This document shows, piece after piece, positions 34,738 through 43,800 of a stretch of 64,000 nt of DNA. The position numbers and the translations under genes are program-made. The stretch lies in NCBI RefSeq assembly GCF_030219325.1, contig NZ_CP126625.1, forward strand, positions 2,468,857-2,532,856, written 5' to 3'. This DNA comes from Geothrix sp. Lineage in GTDB: Bacteria; Acidobacteriota; Holophagae; Holophagales; Holophagaceae. The notes beneath the pieces are model-generated. The model was not told the DNA's origin. It worked only from the letters and a program-made list of their open reading frames with translations, and made no database searches. The first letter of the stretch is position 1; each line of letters starts with the position of its first letter.

Positions 34738-35880
34738 TCAGTTCGCCCATCGGGAGACCTGGTCCCACACGTCGTCGTCACCGCAGGGACCGTTGAGCAC
34801 GATGGCGAAGACGCGGGCCTGGCCGTCCAGGGTCTGGAGATAACCGGCCAGGCTGATGACGCGGTCCAGGTGGCCCGTCTTCACCCGCACCCGCCGCGTG
34901 AGGTTCGCATCCTTCTTCTTCAGCTTCCAGGGCTCGCCCCCGATGACCTTCAGCGAGGAGACGAACTCGGGCCCCACTTCGAAGTCGTGGTAGGCGCCCC
35001 GCAGGATGATGGCCAGGGTGCGGGCGGACAGCCGGTTCTCCTTGCTCAGGCCCGAGCCGTCCGTGATCTGGATGACCTCCGGCCCCAGGTTGAAGGCGGT
35101 ACGGTAGAACTCCTGGATGCGCTTCACGCCCCGCGGCCAGGATCCCGCGCCGTATTTGCGCACCAGCATCTCGATCATGAAGTTGTTCGACCACTTGTTG
35201 ATGTCCAGCACCATGGCCCGCAGCGGCGGGGAGGCCCAGCCCAGCAGCTTGCGCGGGGGCTCGGAGGCCGCGCCGCGGCCCTCCACGGCGATGCCGGCCT
35301 CCTGGAGGAGCCGCTGGATGACCTCCCGGGACTGGCGCTCGGGATCCGGCACCAGCTTGCCGGCCTCGTCCCGGTTGAAGTTCACGGACAGCGCCAGCAC
35401 GGTCGGCAGGGTATCCGCCGTGGTGTTCTCCCAGCCCTGGGGTTCCTTCTGGGCATCGAAGGCACTCTGATCCAGGCGGATGCCGCCGGTGATCCGCTGG
35501 ACGCCCAGCTTCCGGAGGGACTGGACCAGCAGCCAGACGCGCTCGCTGGTGAGCAGGGGATCGCCGTCGCCCTTGAAGGTGAGGTCCCCCCGTACCACGC
35601 CGTCCTGCAGGTCCCCCCAGACTTCGGTCTCGAGGGTGAAGTCCGGTTTCAGGGTCTTGAGCAGCGCGTAGGTCGAGACCACCTTGGTGGTGCTGGCCGG
35701 CACCAAGGCCAGGTCATCCTGGTGCCGCTCAAGGACCTTGCCCGTGCCGGCGTCCCAGATCCCGGCGGAGACCCGCACCCCGCGGGCCTCCAGCTGCCTG
35801 GCCCAGCTCCGGAAATCCTGGGCGGCCAGAGCCAGGGCCGAGGCCAGGAAGACCGCCACGGACCTCCAGCCCACCTTCAT
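34738..35880 (-). CDS. dacB: D-alanyl-D-alanine carboxypeptidase/endopeptidase, PBP4 type
   Basis: 380 residues, with a signal peptide (SVAVFLASALALAAQ) and the three active-site motifs of class C low-molecular-weight penicillin-binding proteins: SxxK in PASTTKVVS, SxN in KWSNNFMIEML and KTG in RVKTGHLDRVIS. It trims peptidoglycan peptides in the periplasm. It is somewhat shorter than E. coli DacB (about 480), mainly in the inserted domain. The ATG at 35880 overlaps the TGA of the upstream pseudopilin-like gene (ATGA), so the two are coupled. Confidence 0.9.
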   Translation of the reverse strand: MKVGWRSVAVFLASALALAAQDFRSWARQLEARGVRVSAGIWDAGTGKVLERHQDDLALVPASTTKVVSTYALLKTLKPDFTLETEVWGDLQDGVVRGDLTFKGDGDPLLTSERVWLLVQSLRKLGVQRITGGIRLDQSAFDAQKEPQGWENTTADTLPTVLALSVNFNRDEAGKLVPDPERQSREVIQRLLQEAGIAVEGRGAASEPPRKLLGWASPPLRAMVLDINKWSNNFMIEMLVRKYGAGSWPRGVKRIQEFYRTAFNLGPEVIQITDGSGLSKENRLSARTLAIILRGAYHDFEVGPEFVSSLKVIGGEPWKLKKKDANLTRRVRVKTGHLDRVISLAGYLQTLDGQARVFAIVLNGPCGDDDVWDQVSRWAN

Positions 35881-36401
35881 TCCTTCGGCGCCACGGGCTT
35901 TTCGGCAGCATTGCCGGCCTTGGGGAGGCCGCGGGACTTGCTGATCTCGTCGGTGATCCCCAGCAGGTTCTGCTCCGCCGTGAACTGCCATTCCCGCACC
36001 AGGGTCTTGTTCTGGTAGATGCGGATGCTGTTCAAGGTGCTCTTGCTGCGGACGCCCACGATGGGCAGCCCGTCGGTGCTGCCCGAGGCCCCTGGCCGCA
36101 CCTGGGTGATGTATTCCCACTCGCCACCCGGCGTCATCGGATCCTTGTATTTCTGGCGGAGGATGCGGGGGCGGACCTTCATCACCTCATCGAGATCCAT
36201 GGGGTAGCGGCCGGCCTTGCTCGCGTACAGCTTGAAGGCGGCGGCGATGGCCTCGCCCCGGAAGATGAGCTCCGCCTCGTTCTCGCGCTGGACCTCGGCA
36301 CTGACCAGGGGACCCGCCTTCATCAGCATGATCCCCATCACCACGGCCACCGCCAGGGCGAGCGCCATGGTGAAGCCGCGCTGGGATCGGGAAGGGGTCA
36401 T
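35877..36401 (-). CDS. Type II secretion/type IV pilus pseudopilin-like protein
   Basis: 174 residues. The N-terminus has a prepilin-like signal: basic residues, then RGFTMALALAVAVVMGIMLM, with cleavage expected between Gly and Phe. Unusually there is no Glu at position +5 (Met-Ala-Leu instead), which recalls minor pseudopilins. The rest is a soluble domain with YPMDLDEV and PMTPGGEWEYI, similar to prepilin-like proteins annotated as GspG relatives. ATG at 36401 is preceded by GGAG. It is translationally coupled to the PBP4 gene and 23 bases from the HD-GYP gene, suggesting an envelope-related operon. Confidence 0.78.
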   Translation of the reverse strand: MTPSRSQRGFTMALALAVAVVMGIMLMKAGPLVSAEVQRENEAELIFRGEAIAAAFKLYASKAGRYPMDLDEVMKVRPRILRQKYKDPMTPGGEWEYITQVRPGASGSTDGLPIVGVRSKSTLNSIRIYQNKTLVREWQFTAEQNLLGITDEISKSRGLPKAGNAAEKPVAPKE

Positions 36402-36424
36402 GGACGCTCCGGAGCACAAGGGTA

Positions 36425-38239
36425 CTACCCCCGGTCGCCTTTCCGGGTCAGAAGCTCGCGAAAGGCTGCCACCACCTTGGGATCGAACTGGGCCCCGGCC
36501 TCGTTGTCGAGTTCCTCCAGCACCTGCCGGTAGCCCTTGGGGCGCCGGTAGCCCTTGCCGCTGGTCATCACCTCGTAGGCTTCGATCAGGCCGATGATGC
36601 GGCTGCCGATGGGGATGCTGGTCTCGCGCAGTCCCTCGGGATAGCCGAGGCCGTCCCAGCGCTCGTGGTGGTGGCGGATCATCTTCACCACGTCGAAGGG
36701 GAACCTCAGGTCCTTCAGGAAGACCGCGGCCAACTCCGGATGGCTCCGGATCTTCTTCAGCTCCTCGCCATTCAGCTCAGGCTTGGCGAGCATCTGCGGA
36801 TCCAGCATCAGCAGGCCCACGTCGTGGAGGATCGCGCCGATGCTGACCGCCTCCACCTCCTCGGTGGTGAGTTCGAGCTTCAGGGCCAGGTCCCGGGCCA
36901 GGCGCGCCGTGGCGAGGCTGTGGGGCCGCAAGGTCGGCATCCGGCTTTCGCTGGACTGCAGGATCCGGTGGCTCACCGAGAGGAAGGCGTGGTGGTAGCG
37001 TTCGTGGAGGCGCGCCTCCTGCATGTGGAGGCCCAGGATGCGGCCCAGCTTCTGGATGGCCTCGATCTCGGCGATGGAGAAGGAGTGGTCCTCCTGGCGG
37101 AAGACCAGCATCAGGTCGTGGCCCTGCAGCGTCTCGTTCAGCAGCAGGGGCATGTAGGTGGCGAAGGCCCCATCGATCTGGGGCGATTCGGCCATGTCCA
37201 CGCGGGTGATGAGCCGGAGGTCCTGCTCCTGCACGGCTGGGAGATGGAAGGTGGCGTGGGCGAGGATCTGCTGCTGCAGGTCCGGCGACAGGGGCAGCGT
37301 GCTGTACGCGAGGATCGGGCGGATCTCCTCGGGGTCCTCGATCCAGAGCGCCACCGCCGAAGCCGAGAGGATCTGGCTGAGCAGGCCGGCGATCTCCCAG
37401 AAGAAGGCCCGCTGTTCGGGCGGCACCATGCCGCGCTTGCGTTCGGGATTGGGCGGCGGCGGCGCCACCCAGCCGCTGAGCGTGCGATCCGCCTCCCAGG
37501 GCAGCGCCGCATAGCCGTCCTGCCCGCCGGCGAAGCCGTACATGCGCTCCTGGGCCGGGGGGCCGGTGGATGTCACGAAGACGCCGGGCGCGCGCAGGGG
37601 CGGCGCCGGGGCACCCACGGACGGAAGCAGCCGCTCTGCCACGGGAGCGACCTCGTCGATGATGGCGGCAGCCGTGGGCAGGCCTTGCGGCACGGGCGCC
37701 GGGCCAGCGGCCGGCGGCGCCGGCGGATCGGGCACGTGCACCGAGAGCGGCACCTGATCCGGCCGCGGCATGGTGCCGTACAGGCGGAATTCCCGCAGGG
37801 CCTGCACCAGGTCTCCGCAGATGCCCAGGGTCGGCGGCTCGTCCCGCTCCACGTCGAAGGTGCCGCCCTTGATGCGGTCGCGCTGGATCAGCAGGCCCAC
37901 CCAGTCACCCGCCAGGTAGACGGGCGTGATGAGGTACCGGGGCCACTCGCCGCCCTGGCCGAAGGCCGCCAGCTCCGGGGATTCGGAGGCGTCGTTCACC
38001 ACGAAGGCCCGGCGCATGCGCTGCGTGTGCACCAGCAGCGGGTGCCCCTCCGGGATGGAGACGGGCGGGCGCGTCCCCCGGGGCCAGCCGTAGAAACTCA
38101 CCACCTCGAAGGAGCCCAGCTCGGGGGTCCGGAGGTAGAGCGCCCCCTTGGTGCTGCCCACTTCCTCCAGGCACCGGTAGAGGACCTGGGAACACCGGTT
38201 GGCGAGGGCCTCGCCGAGTATCAAGGTGGGCATGGCCAT
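36425..38239 (-). CDS. GAF-containing HD-GYP domain protein (probable cyclic-di-GMP phosphodiesterase)
   Basis: About 604 residues. An N-terminal GAF-like domain (residues 1-160), a Pro/Ala-rich linker (about 165-235), a second GAF-like domain, then a C-terminal HD-GYP domain with HSLATARLARDLAL, the metal-binding HD in GAILHDVGLL, IRSHPELA and HHERWDGLGYPEGL, so the GYP motif is intact. HD-GYP proteins hydrolyse c-di-GMP or 3',3'-cGAMP. It is probably cytoplasmic because I see no membrane helix. Start is uncertain among nearby ATGs (38233, 38239, 38278). Confidence 0.88.
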   Translation of the reverse strand: MAMPTLILGEALANRCSQVLYRCLEEVGSTKGALYLRTPELGSFEVVSFYGWPRGTRPPVSIPEGHPLLVHTQRMRRAFVVNDASESPELAAFGQGGEWPRYLITPVYLAGDWVGLLIQRDRIKGGTFDVERDEPPTLGICGDLVQALREFRLYGTMPRPDQVPLSVHVPDPPAPPAAGPAPVPQGLPTAAAIIDEVAPVAERLLPSVGAPAPPLRAPGVFVTSTGPPAQERMYGFAGGQDGYAALPWEADRTLSGWVAPPPPNPERKRGMVPPEQRAFFWEIAGLLSQILSASAVALWIEDPEEIRPILAYSTLPLSPDLQQQILAHATFHLPAVQEQDLRLITRVDMAESPQIDGAFATYMPLLLNETLQGHDLMLVFRQEDHSFSIAEIEAIQKLGRILGLHMQEARLHERYHHAFLSVSHRILQSSESRMPTLRPHSLATARLARDLALKLELTTEEVEAVSIGAILHDVGLLMLDPQMLAKPELNGEELKKIRSHPELAAVFLKDLRFPFDVVKMIRHHHERWDGLGYPEGLRETSIPIGSRIIGLIEAYEVMTSGKGYRRPKGYRQVLEELDNEAGAQFDPKVVAAFRELLTRKGDRG

Positions 38240-38358
38240 GGGATGGGGGGTCCTGGTCAGGGTGGGCGGGAACCCCAATCATGGCAGAGCCGCAGGGGGA
38301 CGATCCAGCGAATCGGCCGTTCCGTTCCGCGACTTTTACCGACAGGTCCTCAAAGGGG

Positions 38359-39264
38359 TCAGGCCCCTTGGGGCAGGCGCTGGAGGCTCTCCACCTGGAG
38401 GCTGCGGTTGGCCCAGCGGGTGAGCCCGGACAGCTGGCTCCCATGCCCGCATTCCGCAAGGGGCGCGGCCAGAGTCTCCAGGCGCGCCACCACGGCCAGC
38501 CAGTCCACGGGCAGGGCCACCGAGGCCAGCCCGTCATCCCAGGCCTCCCCGCCCGTCGTGAGCAGCCGCCCGTCGAAGTGGGAGATGAGCGGAAAGGCCG
38601 GTGCCGAGGGGGCCACGACGGCCATGCGCCGGGCGAGGGCGGGCAGCAGGGCGGCCATGTGGGGGCCATGCAGCGGGTGCCGGATGGGCAGCAGGCCCAC
38701 CTTGAAGGCCGAAGGCCGGAGGGCCGCCACCAGGGGCTCCAGGGCATCCACCGGTCCCGACACCGTGAACTGGGCCTGGCCGTTGCGGTTCGACAGGGCC
38801 AAGGCGGGATGGGCCAGGAGGGCCTGCCGCACGTCCAACTCCGGGACTCCGATGATGAAGGCCATGCCCATGGCGCGCCCGGCGAAGGCGGCCTCGCTCA
38901 GCCCCTCCACGGTGTCCAGCAGGTCCAGGGCGGCTTCGAGTGGAACGACGCCCGCCGCCACCAGCGCCGAGTAGAAGCCCATGCTGTGGCCCGTCGCCGC
39001 CCTGGGAAGGGGCATGCCCGCCTGACGCCAGGCTCGGAACAGCCCCACGGAATGCGCCAGCACCGCGCAGGGGGCGTGGCGCTGGAAGCGCAGGGCCTCC
39101 AGGGGACCTTCCGCCATCAGGCGCCGCAACGGATAGCCCGTGTGGGTTTCGGCGGTGACGAGGGTCTCCACCCAGGCGGGCTGGCTTTCCCAGCCGGCGG
39201 ACATGCCCACGGCTTCGGTGCCCTGGCCGGGGAAGAGGAGGACGGAGGGGCTCGATGGCGTCAT
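38359..39264 (-). CDS. Malonyl-CoA:ACP transacylase-like protein (FabD family)
   Basis: 301 residues with the acyltransferase fold of FabD. The oxyanion motif is LLFPGQGTEAVGM, the nucleophile is in GHSMGFYSA (GxSxG) and the catalytic His in RHPLHGPHM. FabD moves malonyl groups from CoA to acyl carrier protein. It stands alone, away from fab genes, and the Arg typical of malonyl selectivity is not obvious (AFAGRAMGMAF may hold the QxxGRxMG equivalent), so it may be a secondary acyltransferase. Start 39264 or 39276; neither has a strong ribosome binding site. Confidence 0.78.
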   Translation of the reverse strand: MTPSSPSVLLFPGQGTEAVGMSAGWESQPAWVETLVTAETHTGYPLRRLMAEGPLEALRFQRHAPCAVLAHSVGLFRAWRQAGMPLPRAATGHSMGFYSALVAAGVVPLEAALDLLDTVEGLSEAAFAGRAMGMAFIIGVPELDVRQALLAHPALALSNRNGQAQFTVSGPVDALEPLVAALRPSAFKVGLLPIRHPLHGPHMAALLPALARRMAVVAPSAPAFPLISHFDGRLLTTGGEAWDDGLASVALPVDWLAVVARLETLAAPLAECGHGSQLSGLTRWANRSLQVESLQRLPQGA

Positions 39265-39296
39265 GCCTGCAAGCATAAATCGGCTACTGTGTGACG

Positions 39297-40268
39297 ATGA
39301 CCCCCGAAACGCCCTGGCAGCAAGTGGCCTGGCACGAGCGGCGCTCCTACTGGGAGCTGGCCGAGGCCGAGCGCGCCGGTCTGCGTGAGGCCCTGGAGCG
39401 CGAAGCCGCCGACCTGGCGCGCCACGCGGACCGGGCCCTGGACGACTACGCCGCCTTCCCGGGCACCCTGGAGGGCCAGCTCGTGAACGGCGACGTGCTG
39501 GCGACCCTGCTCCCCAGCCTGCGGCGCAACCCCACCCAGGGCTACGAGGCCCTGGAGGATCCGGCCGGCCGGGCCTCGGTGCACCTCAACGCCCTGGGCA
39601 AGCGGCTTCGAGATAGGGCCCTGGCCATCGCCCGTCGGGAGCCGGTGATCATCTTCATGGGCGGCCAGGCCACGGGCAAGACCACGGGTGCGCTGGCGTT
39701 GGGGCCGGCGTTCGGGGCGGTCTTCGACGCGCCCCACACCGAGCCCGAGGGCGTGGCCTTCCTGCTGGGCCGCATCCGGCGCGCCGGCTGCAGCGAGGTC
39801 CACCTGGCCTACACCGACCGGGAGCCCGAAGGCTCGCTCAGGGCCATGCTGGCCCGCTCCGAACGCGAGGGCCGCTACGTGCCCCTGGACCGCATGGCGC
39901 GGGCCCACGCCTGGGCCCCCTTCACCTTCCTGGGCCTGGCCCCGCGGGTGGGCCGCAGCCTGCAGCTCTACCACGTGCGGGTGGACGAAGAGGGGCCGGG
40001 CCGCATGACCGAGGGCCAGGATGCCCTCGCCAGCGTCCGGATACGGCCAAAACCAGCCGATTCCGTGGTTGCCTACCAGCTGCAAACCGCTTACCTTTCT
40101 CTTCTGAGGAATCCCAACCATGACCGCCAAGCCTACTTCCCGCGAGATGTGCTCGCAGGACTCAACCGAACGCTCGACCCCTGGCGAAGAAGCGAAGCCG
40201 ATCATCTCCTTCGCCGATTTTTCGAAGCTGTGGCGGAGCGAGGTCCCGAAGGTGGTGCAGGCGCATGA
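39297..40268 (+). CDS. P-loop kinase-like protein, zeta-toxin related (tentative)
   Basis: Up to 323 residues with a Walker A motif GGQATGKTTG near residue 122 and, before it, an Arg/Ala/Glu-rich helical region. The P-loop followed by FDAPHTEPEGVAFLLGRIRRAG resembles zeta-toxin/UDP-GlcNAc kinase-like ATPases, but I cannot show the catalytic residues and no antitoxin gene is adjacent upstream. GC at third codon positions falls sharply after about 40040, and a small ORF in another frame overlaps the end, so the real C-terminus may be earlier (frameshift or lost stop). Start ATG 39297 or GTG 39291, both without a clear ribosome binding site. Confidence 0.55.
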   Translation: MTPETPWQQVAWHERRSYWELAEAERAGLREALEREAADLARHADRALDDYAAFPGTLEGQLVNGDVLATLLPSLRRNPTQGYEALEDPAGRASVHLNALGKRLRDRALAIARREPVIIFMGGQATGKTTGALALGPAFGAVFDAPHTEPEGVAFLLGRIRRAGCSEVHLAYTDREPEGSLRAMLARSEREGRYVPLDRMARAHAWAPFTFLGLAPRVGRSLQLYHVRVDEEGPGRMTEGQDALASVRIRPKPADSVVAYQLQTAYLSLLRNPNHDRQAYFPRDVLAGLNRTLDPWRRSEADHLLRRFFEAVAERGPEGGAGA

Positions 40269-40311
40269 GGAGCACCGGCTGGAAGTGCGGCGCAGCCTGG
40301 GCTTGGCGTAG
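40120..40311 (+). CDS. Small 63-residue ORF overlapping the preceding gene in another frame
   Basis: ATG at 40120 with GAGGAA ten bases upstream; 63 residues with an acidic/polar N-terminus and a helical basic tail (SKLWRSEVPKVVQAHEEHR). By hand count 52 of 63 codons end in G or C, against 25 of 49 for the competing frame over the shared bases, so this frame has the codon usage of the genome here. I recognise no family. If real it overlaps the previous gene by 149 bases, or that gene actually ends earlier. Confidence 0.5.
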   Translation: MTAKPTSREMCSQDSTERSTPGEEAKPIISFADFSKLWRSEVPKVVQAHEEHRLEVRRSLGLA

Positions 40312-40315
40312 GCGG

Positions 40316-40403
40316 CTGAATTCGCCGTGCGAATTCAGTAAGGAAGGGATGTCTCTAGAATTCGCGCAGCGAATTCCCTACTGAATCTGCGCAGCAGATT
40401 CAG
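40316..40403. repeat. Cluster of three perfect palindromic hairpins
   Basis: Hairpin 1, 40316-40338: CTGAATTCG/CGAATTCAG with a five-base loop. Hairpin 2, 40358-40376: GAATTCGC/GCGAATTC. Hairpin 3, 40381-40403: CTGAATCTGC/GCAGATTCAG with a three-base loop. In addition ATTCAGTA (near 40333) is complementary to TACTGAAT (near 40378), enclosing hairpin 2. The cluster lies between convergent genes and includes the stop codon of the CoA-binding protein gene. It may be a compound terminator or a REP/BIME-like element. Confidence 0.75.
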
Positions 40404-40810
40404 CCCTCGTGGTACCCCAGCACCACCAGCAGACAGGGCCCGCCCGCGATCACGGCCATGCCCGAGGCCTCCGCCTCACGGATGGCTTGGTCACTCTCGG
40501 CGCCGGGCTGCATCCAGATGTGCGTCACGCCGGCCGCGGCAGCGTCGCGAACCACCTGCTCGGTGATCGCGGGCGGCGTGATGACGGAGATCGCCTTCAC
40601 CGGCACGGGCAGGGCCGCCAGCGAGGGGTGGGCCTTCAGGCCCTCGACCTCGTCGGCGCGCGCGTTGATGGGGTAGACCTCCCGCCCATGCTGCTGGTAG
40701 CAGCGCAGCACCTTGTTGCCGTACTTCGAGCGGTCGACGCTGGCGCCCACCACCGCGAAGGGACCGGCCTCAAGGAAGGCGGTGATCGTCTGCTGGACCG
40801 TGTGTGCCAT
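40400..40810 (-). CDS. CoA-binding domain protein (YccU-like)
   Basis: 136 residues forming one CoA-binding Rossmann domain. It shows FAVVGASVDRSKYGNKVLRCY at the nucleotide site, VYPINARADEVEGLKAHPSL, and the terminal IAGGPCLLVVLGYH with an exposed Cys. Small stand-alone proteins of this family bind CoA and their role is unknown. ATG at 40810 has CGGAGC seven bases upstream; an in-frame longer version is not supported. Confidence 0.88.
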   Translation of the reverse strand: MAHTVQQTITAFLEAGPFAVVGASVDRSKYGNKVLRCYQQHGREVYPINARADEVEGLKAHPSLAALPVPVKAISVITPPAITEQVVRDAAAAGVTHIWMQPGAESDQAIREAEASGMAVIAGGPCLLVVLGYHEG

Positions 40811-40859
40811 GGCTGCTCCGCCCATGGGATGTCCAGTGTGGAGCCATCGTGACAGTGGC

Positions 40860-43800
40860 TCAGGCACCGCCCGGCGGAAAGTGCATGCGGACGACCAGGC
40901 CCCCGCCCTCGCCATTGAAGATGTGCAGGCCGGCGCGATGCGCCTGGAGGATGCCCGTCACCGACGCCAGGCCCAGCCCCCGGCCCAGTTCGCGGGTGGT
41001 GAAGAAGGGGTCGCAGATCCGCTCCAGGTTCATGGCGGGAACCCCAGGTCCCTCATCCGAGACCTCCAGACATACGGTGGCGGGAAGCCTTGGCCGGGCC
41101 AGTGGCCAGATGCCCGGCGAGGCGGGACCGGGCCGGCCTTCCCCGAAGTCCGTGTAGAGCCGCAGCCGTACCCGGCCGGCCAGGGGTTCGGCCGCCTCCA
41201 GGGCGTTGGCCACCAGGGCCTGCAGGACCTCTTTGAGGCGGGCCCGGTCGCCCCTGATGAGCGGCATCGGCTCGCAGGAGACATCCAGGAGGAAGGTGGT
41301 GGGAAGCTCCAGCTGCAGGGTGGCCGCGTAGGCGGGTAGCCAGGCTTCCAGGTCGAGCAGTTCCTGCTTCACCAGGGCCCGGCCGGAGAAGTCCAGCATC
41401 TTCCAGGACAGCCCGATGGCCTTGCGCAGCGACGCCTCCGCCTTGCCGAGCACGAGGCCGAGGTCGGCGTTCCCGCCCGCCTTGATGGCGGCGACCTCCA
41501 GGAAGCCCAGGACCCCCTGGAAAATGTTGTTGAAGTCATGGGCGATGCTGCCGGCCATCAGGACCAGGCCCTCGGCCTTCCGGGCACGGGCATCGGCCTC
41601 GATGATCCGCTCCCGCTCTGTGAGGTCCCTCACCACCGTCAGGAACAGTCGCGGCTCCTGCTGGAGAAGCCCGAACCGGACCTCCACCGGGAAGGTGGAC
41701 CCGTCCCTCCTGCGGATCCGGGTGTGGGCTGTCCCTTTCTGGCCCGGCACCATGGTTTTCCAGGACTGCATGCGGAGGTCCTTGTCGGTCTCCTGATCCA
41801 GGTCCCAGACATGCATGTCCAGAAGGTCGGCGAGGGAATGTCCCGTGGTCCGTGCGGCCTCGGGATTGGCGAAGACAATCCGCTCGTGCTCATCGTGGAT
41901 GTAGATGGCATCCGCGGCGTGCTCCACCACGCCACGGAACCGTGCCTCGCCCTCCTCCAGGAGGAGACGGGCTTCCTGCGCTTCCGTGATGTCCGTGGAG
42001 ATCCCCTCCCAGAGCACCGAGCCGTCCGGCTGGGGCCGGGGTTTCGAGCGCACCCGGAACCAGCGCCATCGGCCATCCGCATGCCGCTGGCGCAGGTCCA
42101 TGGCAAAGGGGCAGTGTTCCCGCCCGCTGGCCGTCTCGGCTTCAAGGTAGGCCGGCAGCATGTCCGGGTCCAGTTGGCTGAACAGCAGCTTCGGGTCCCG
42201 CACCACCTCCTCGGCCCTGAGCCCGCAGAGGCGCTCCACACCGGCGCTGAGATAGAGGAAGCGGGGGGTTTCTCCCGACCTCGACAGGAACTGGTAGAGG
42301 AAGCTGTCCGGCAGCTGGTCGCCGAGGATGCGCAACCGCGATTCGCTGAGCCGAAGCGAGTCCTCCGTGGACTTGCGCTCGCTGATGTCGGCGTGCGTAC
42401 CGATCATCCGGGTCGGACGCCCATCGCCATCCCATTCCACTGCCATGCCCCTGGCCAGAATCCAGATGTAGCTGCCGTCCCTGCGCCGGATCCGGTACTC
42501 GGTCTGGTACATCGGCATGTGGCCATCGAGGTAACCGTCGGCCGCGGCCATGACCTGGTCGCGGTCGTCGGGATGGATCCGTTCGATCCAATCGGCGTAG
42601 GAAAGGCGCAGGTCCTCGTCGGCCCCGTAGCCGAGCATGGCCTTGTAGCCGCGGCTCACGAACATGCTGTCGGAGGCGGCACTCCAATCCCACACCCCGT
42701 CCCCCGCTCCATCCAGGGCGAATTGCCAGCGGGCCTCGCTCTCACGCAGGGCAGACTCAATCCGGTCGTGCTCGGTCACGTCCTTTCCCAGGCTGAGGAA
42801 ACAGGATTCACCAGCCACTTCGAGGACCTTGACCGTCACCAGGAGCCGGTGCTCCCGGCCATCCCTGCTCATGAGCGTGATCTCTGCCGGCCCGAATGCA
42901 CCTGATTGCCTGAGTCCGGCGATGAAGGCATCTCGTTCTTCAGGCCGGGTCCACAGGCCTAGATCGACGGTGGAGCGCCCCAGGTTTTCCTGTCGGGGGA
43001 TCCCAGTCAGGTCGCACCAGGCCTGGTTCACCTCCACCAGGAGCCCATCGGACAGTCGGGTGAGGGTCATCGGGTCCGGCGAGAGCTCGAAGATGCTGTG
43101 GAATCGCGCTTCACTGTCCAGGAGTTGGCGGTCCCGGCGCCGCGTCTCACTGATGTCCTCCACCACGGACAGGTGCCTGGCGGGCGCGTCCGCGGCCACC
43201 GGGAGCTTGACCATGCTCAGGCGGGCCCAGACTGCATGGCCATCCCGGTGCAGGTACCGCTTCTCCTTGTGGACGACCGGCACCGCGCCCGAGGCCAGGT
43301 CCCGTACCGCGGCCAGGTCCTGGGCCAAGTGCTCCGGATGGGTGAAACTTTGGAAATCCCGCGCCAGCAGTGCCTCGGTGGGATAGCCGAGGATGTCACC
43401 CATCTTCGGATTCACCGAGAGGAAGCGGCCCGAGCCCGAATCCACGATGGCCATGCCGTAGGGCGCCCGCTCGAACAAGGCCCGGAACTGGGCTTCCGTG
43501 GCCAGCAGTTCCTCGCCCCGCGCCTCTGCCAGGCTGCGGGCCCGCTGGGTCGTGCGTGCGAGCGCGGCCAGGATGAGAAAGACCAGCAGGCTGACGGCCC
43601 CGCCCACCAGCGGGGCCAGCCAGTGACGGGGTCGGCCGATCTGCTGATAGAAAGCCGGGCTGGGCTCGACCGACGTGGTCCAGACGCGCCCGGCCACGGT
43701 CAGGACCTGGTGCTTGCCGGGCTCAGAGCCTGGGCTGGCGGGGTTCGAGTCGAAGAGGAGGTGCTCGGGGCTGACCCGCAGACCGTCGTAGATCTCGATG

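Noticed and set aside
40316-40403. Repeated palindromes as a CRISPR remnant
   Set aside because: The palindromes are unequal, have no unique spacers of constant length and no cas genes are present.
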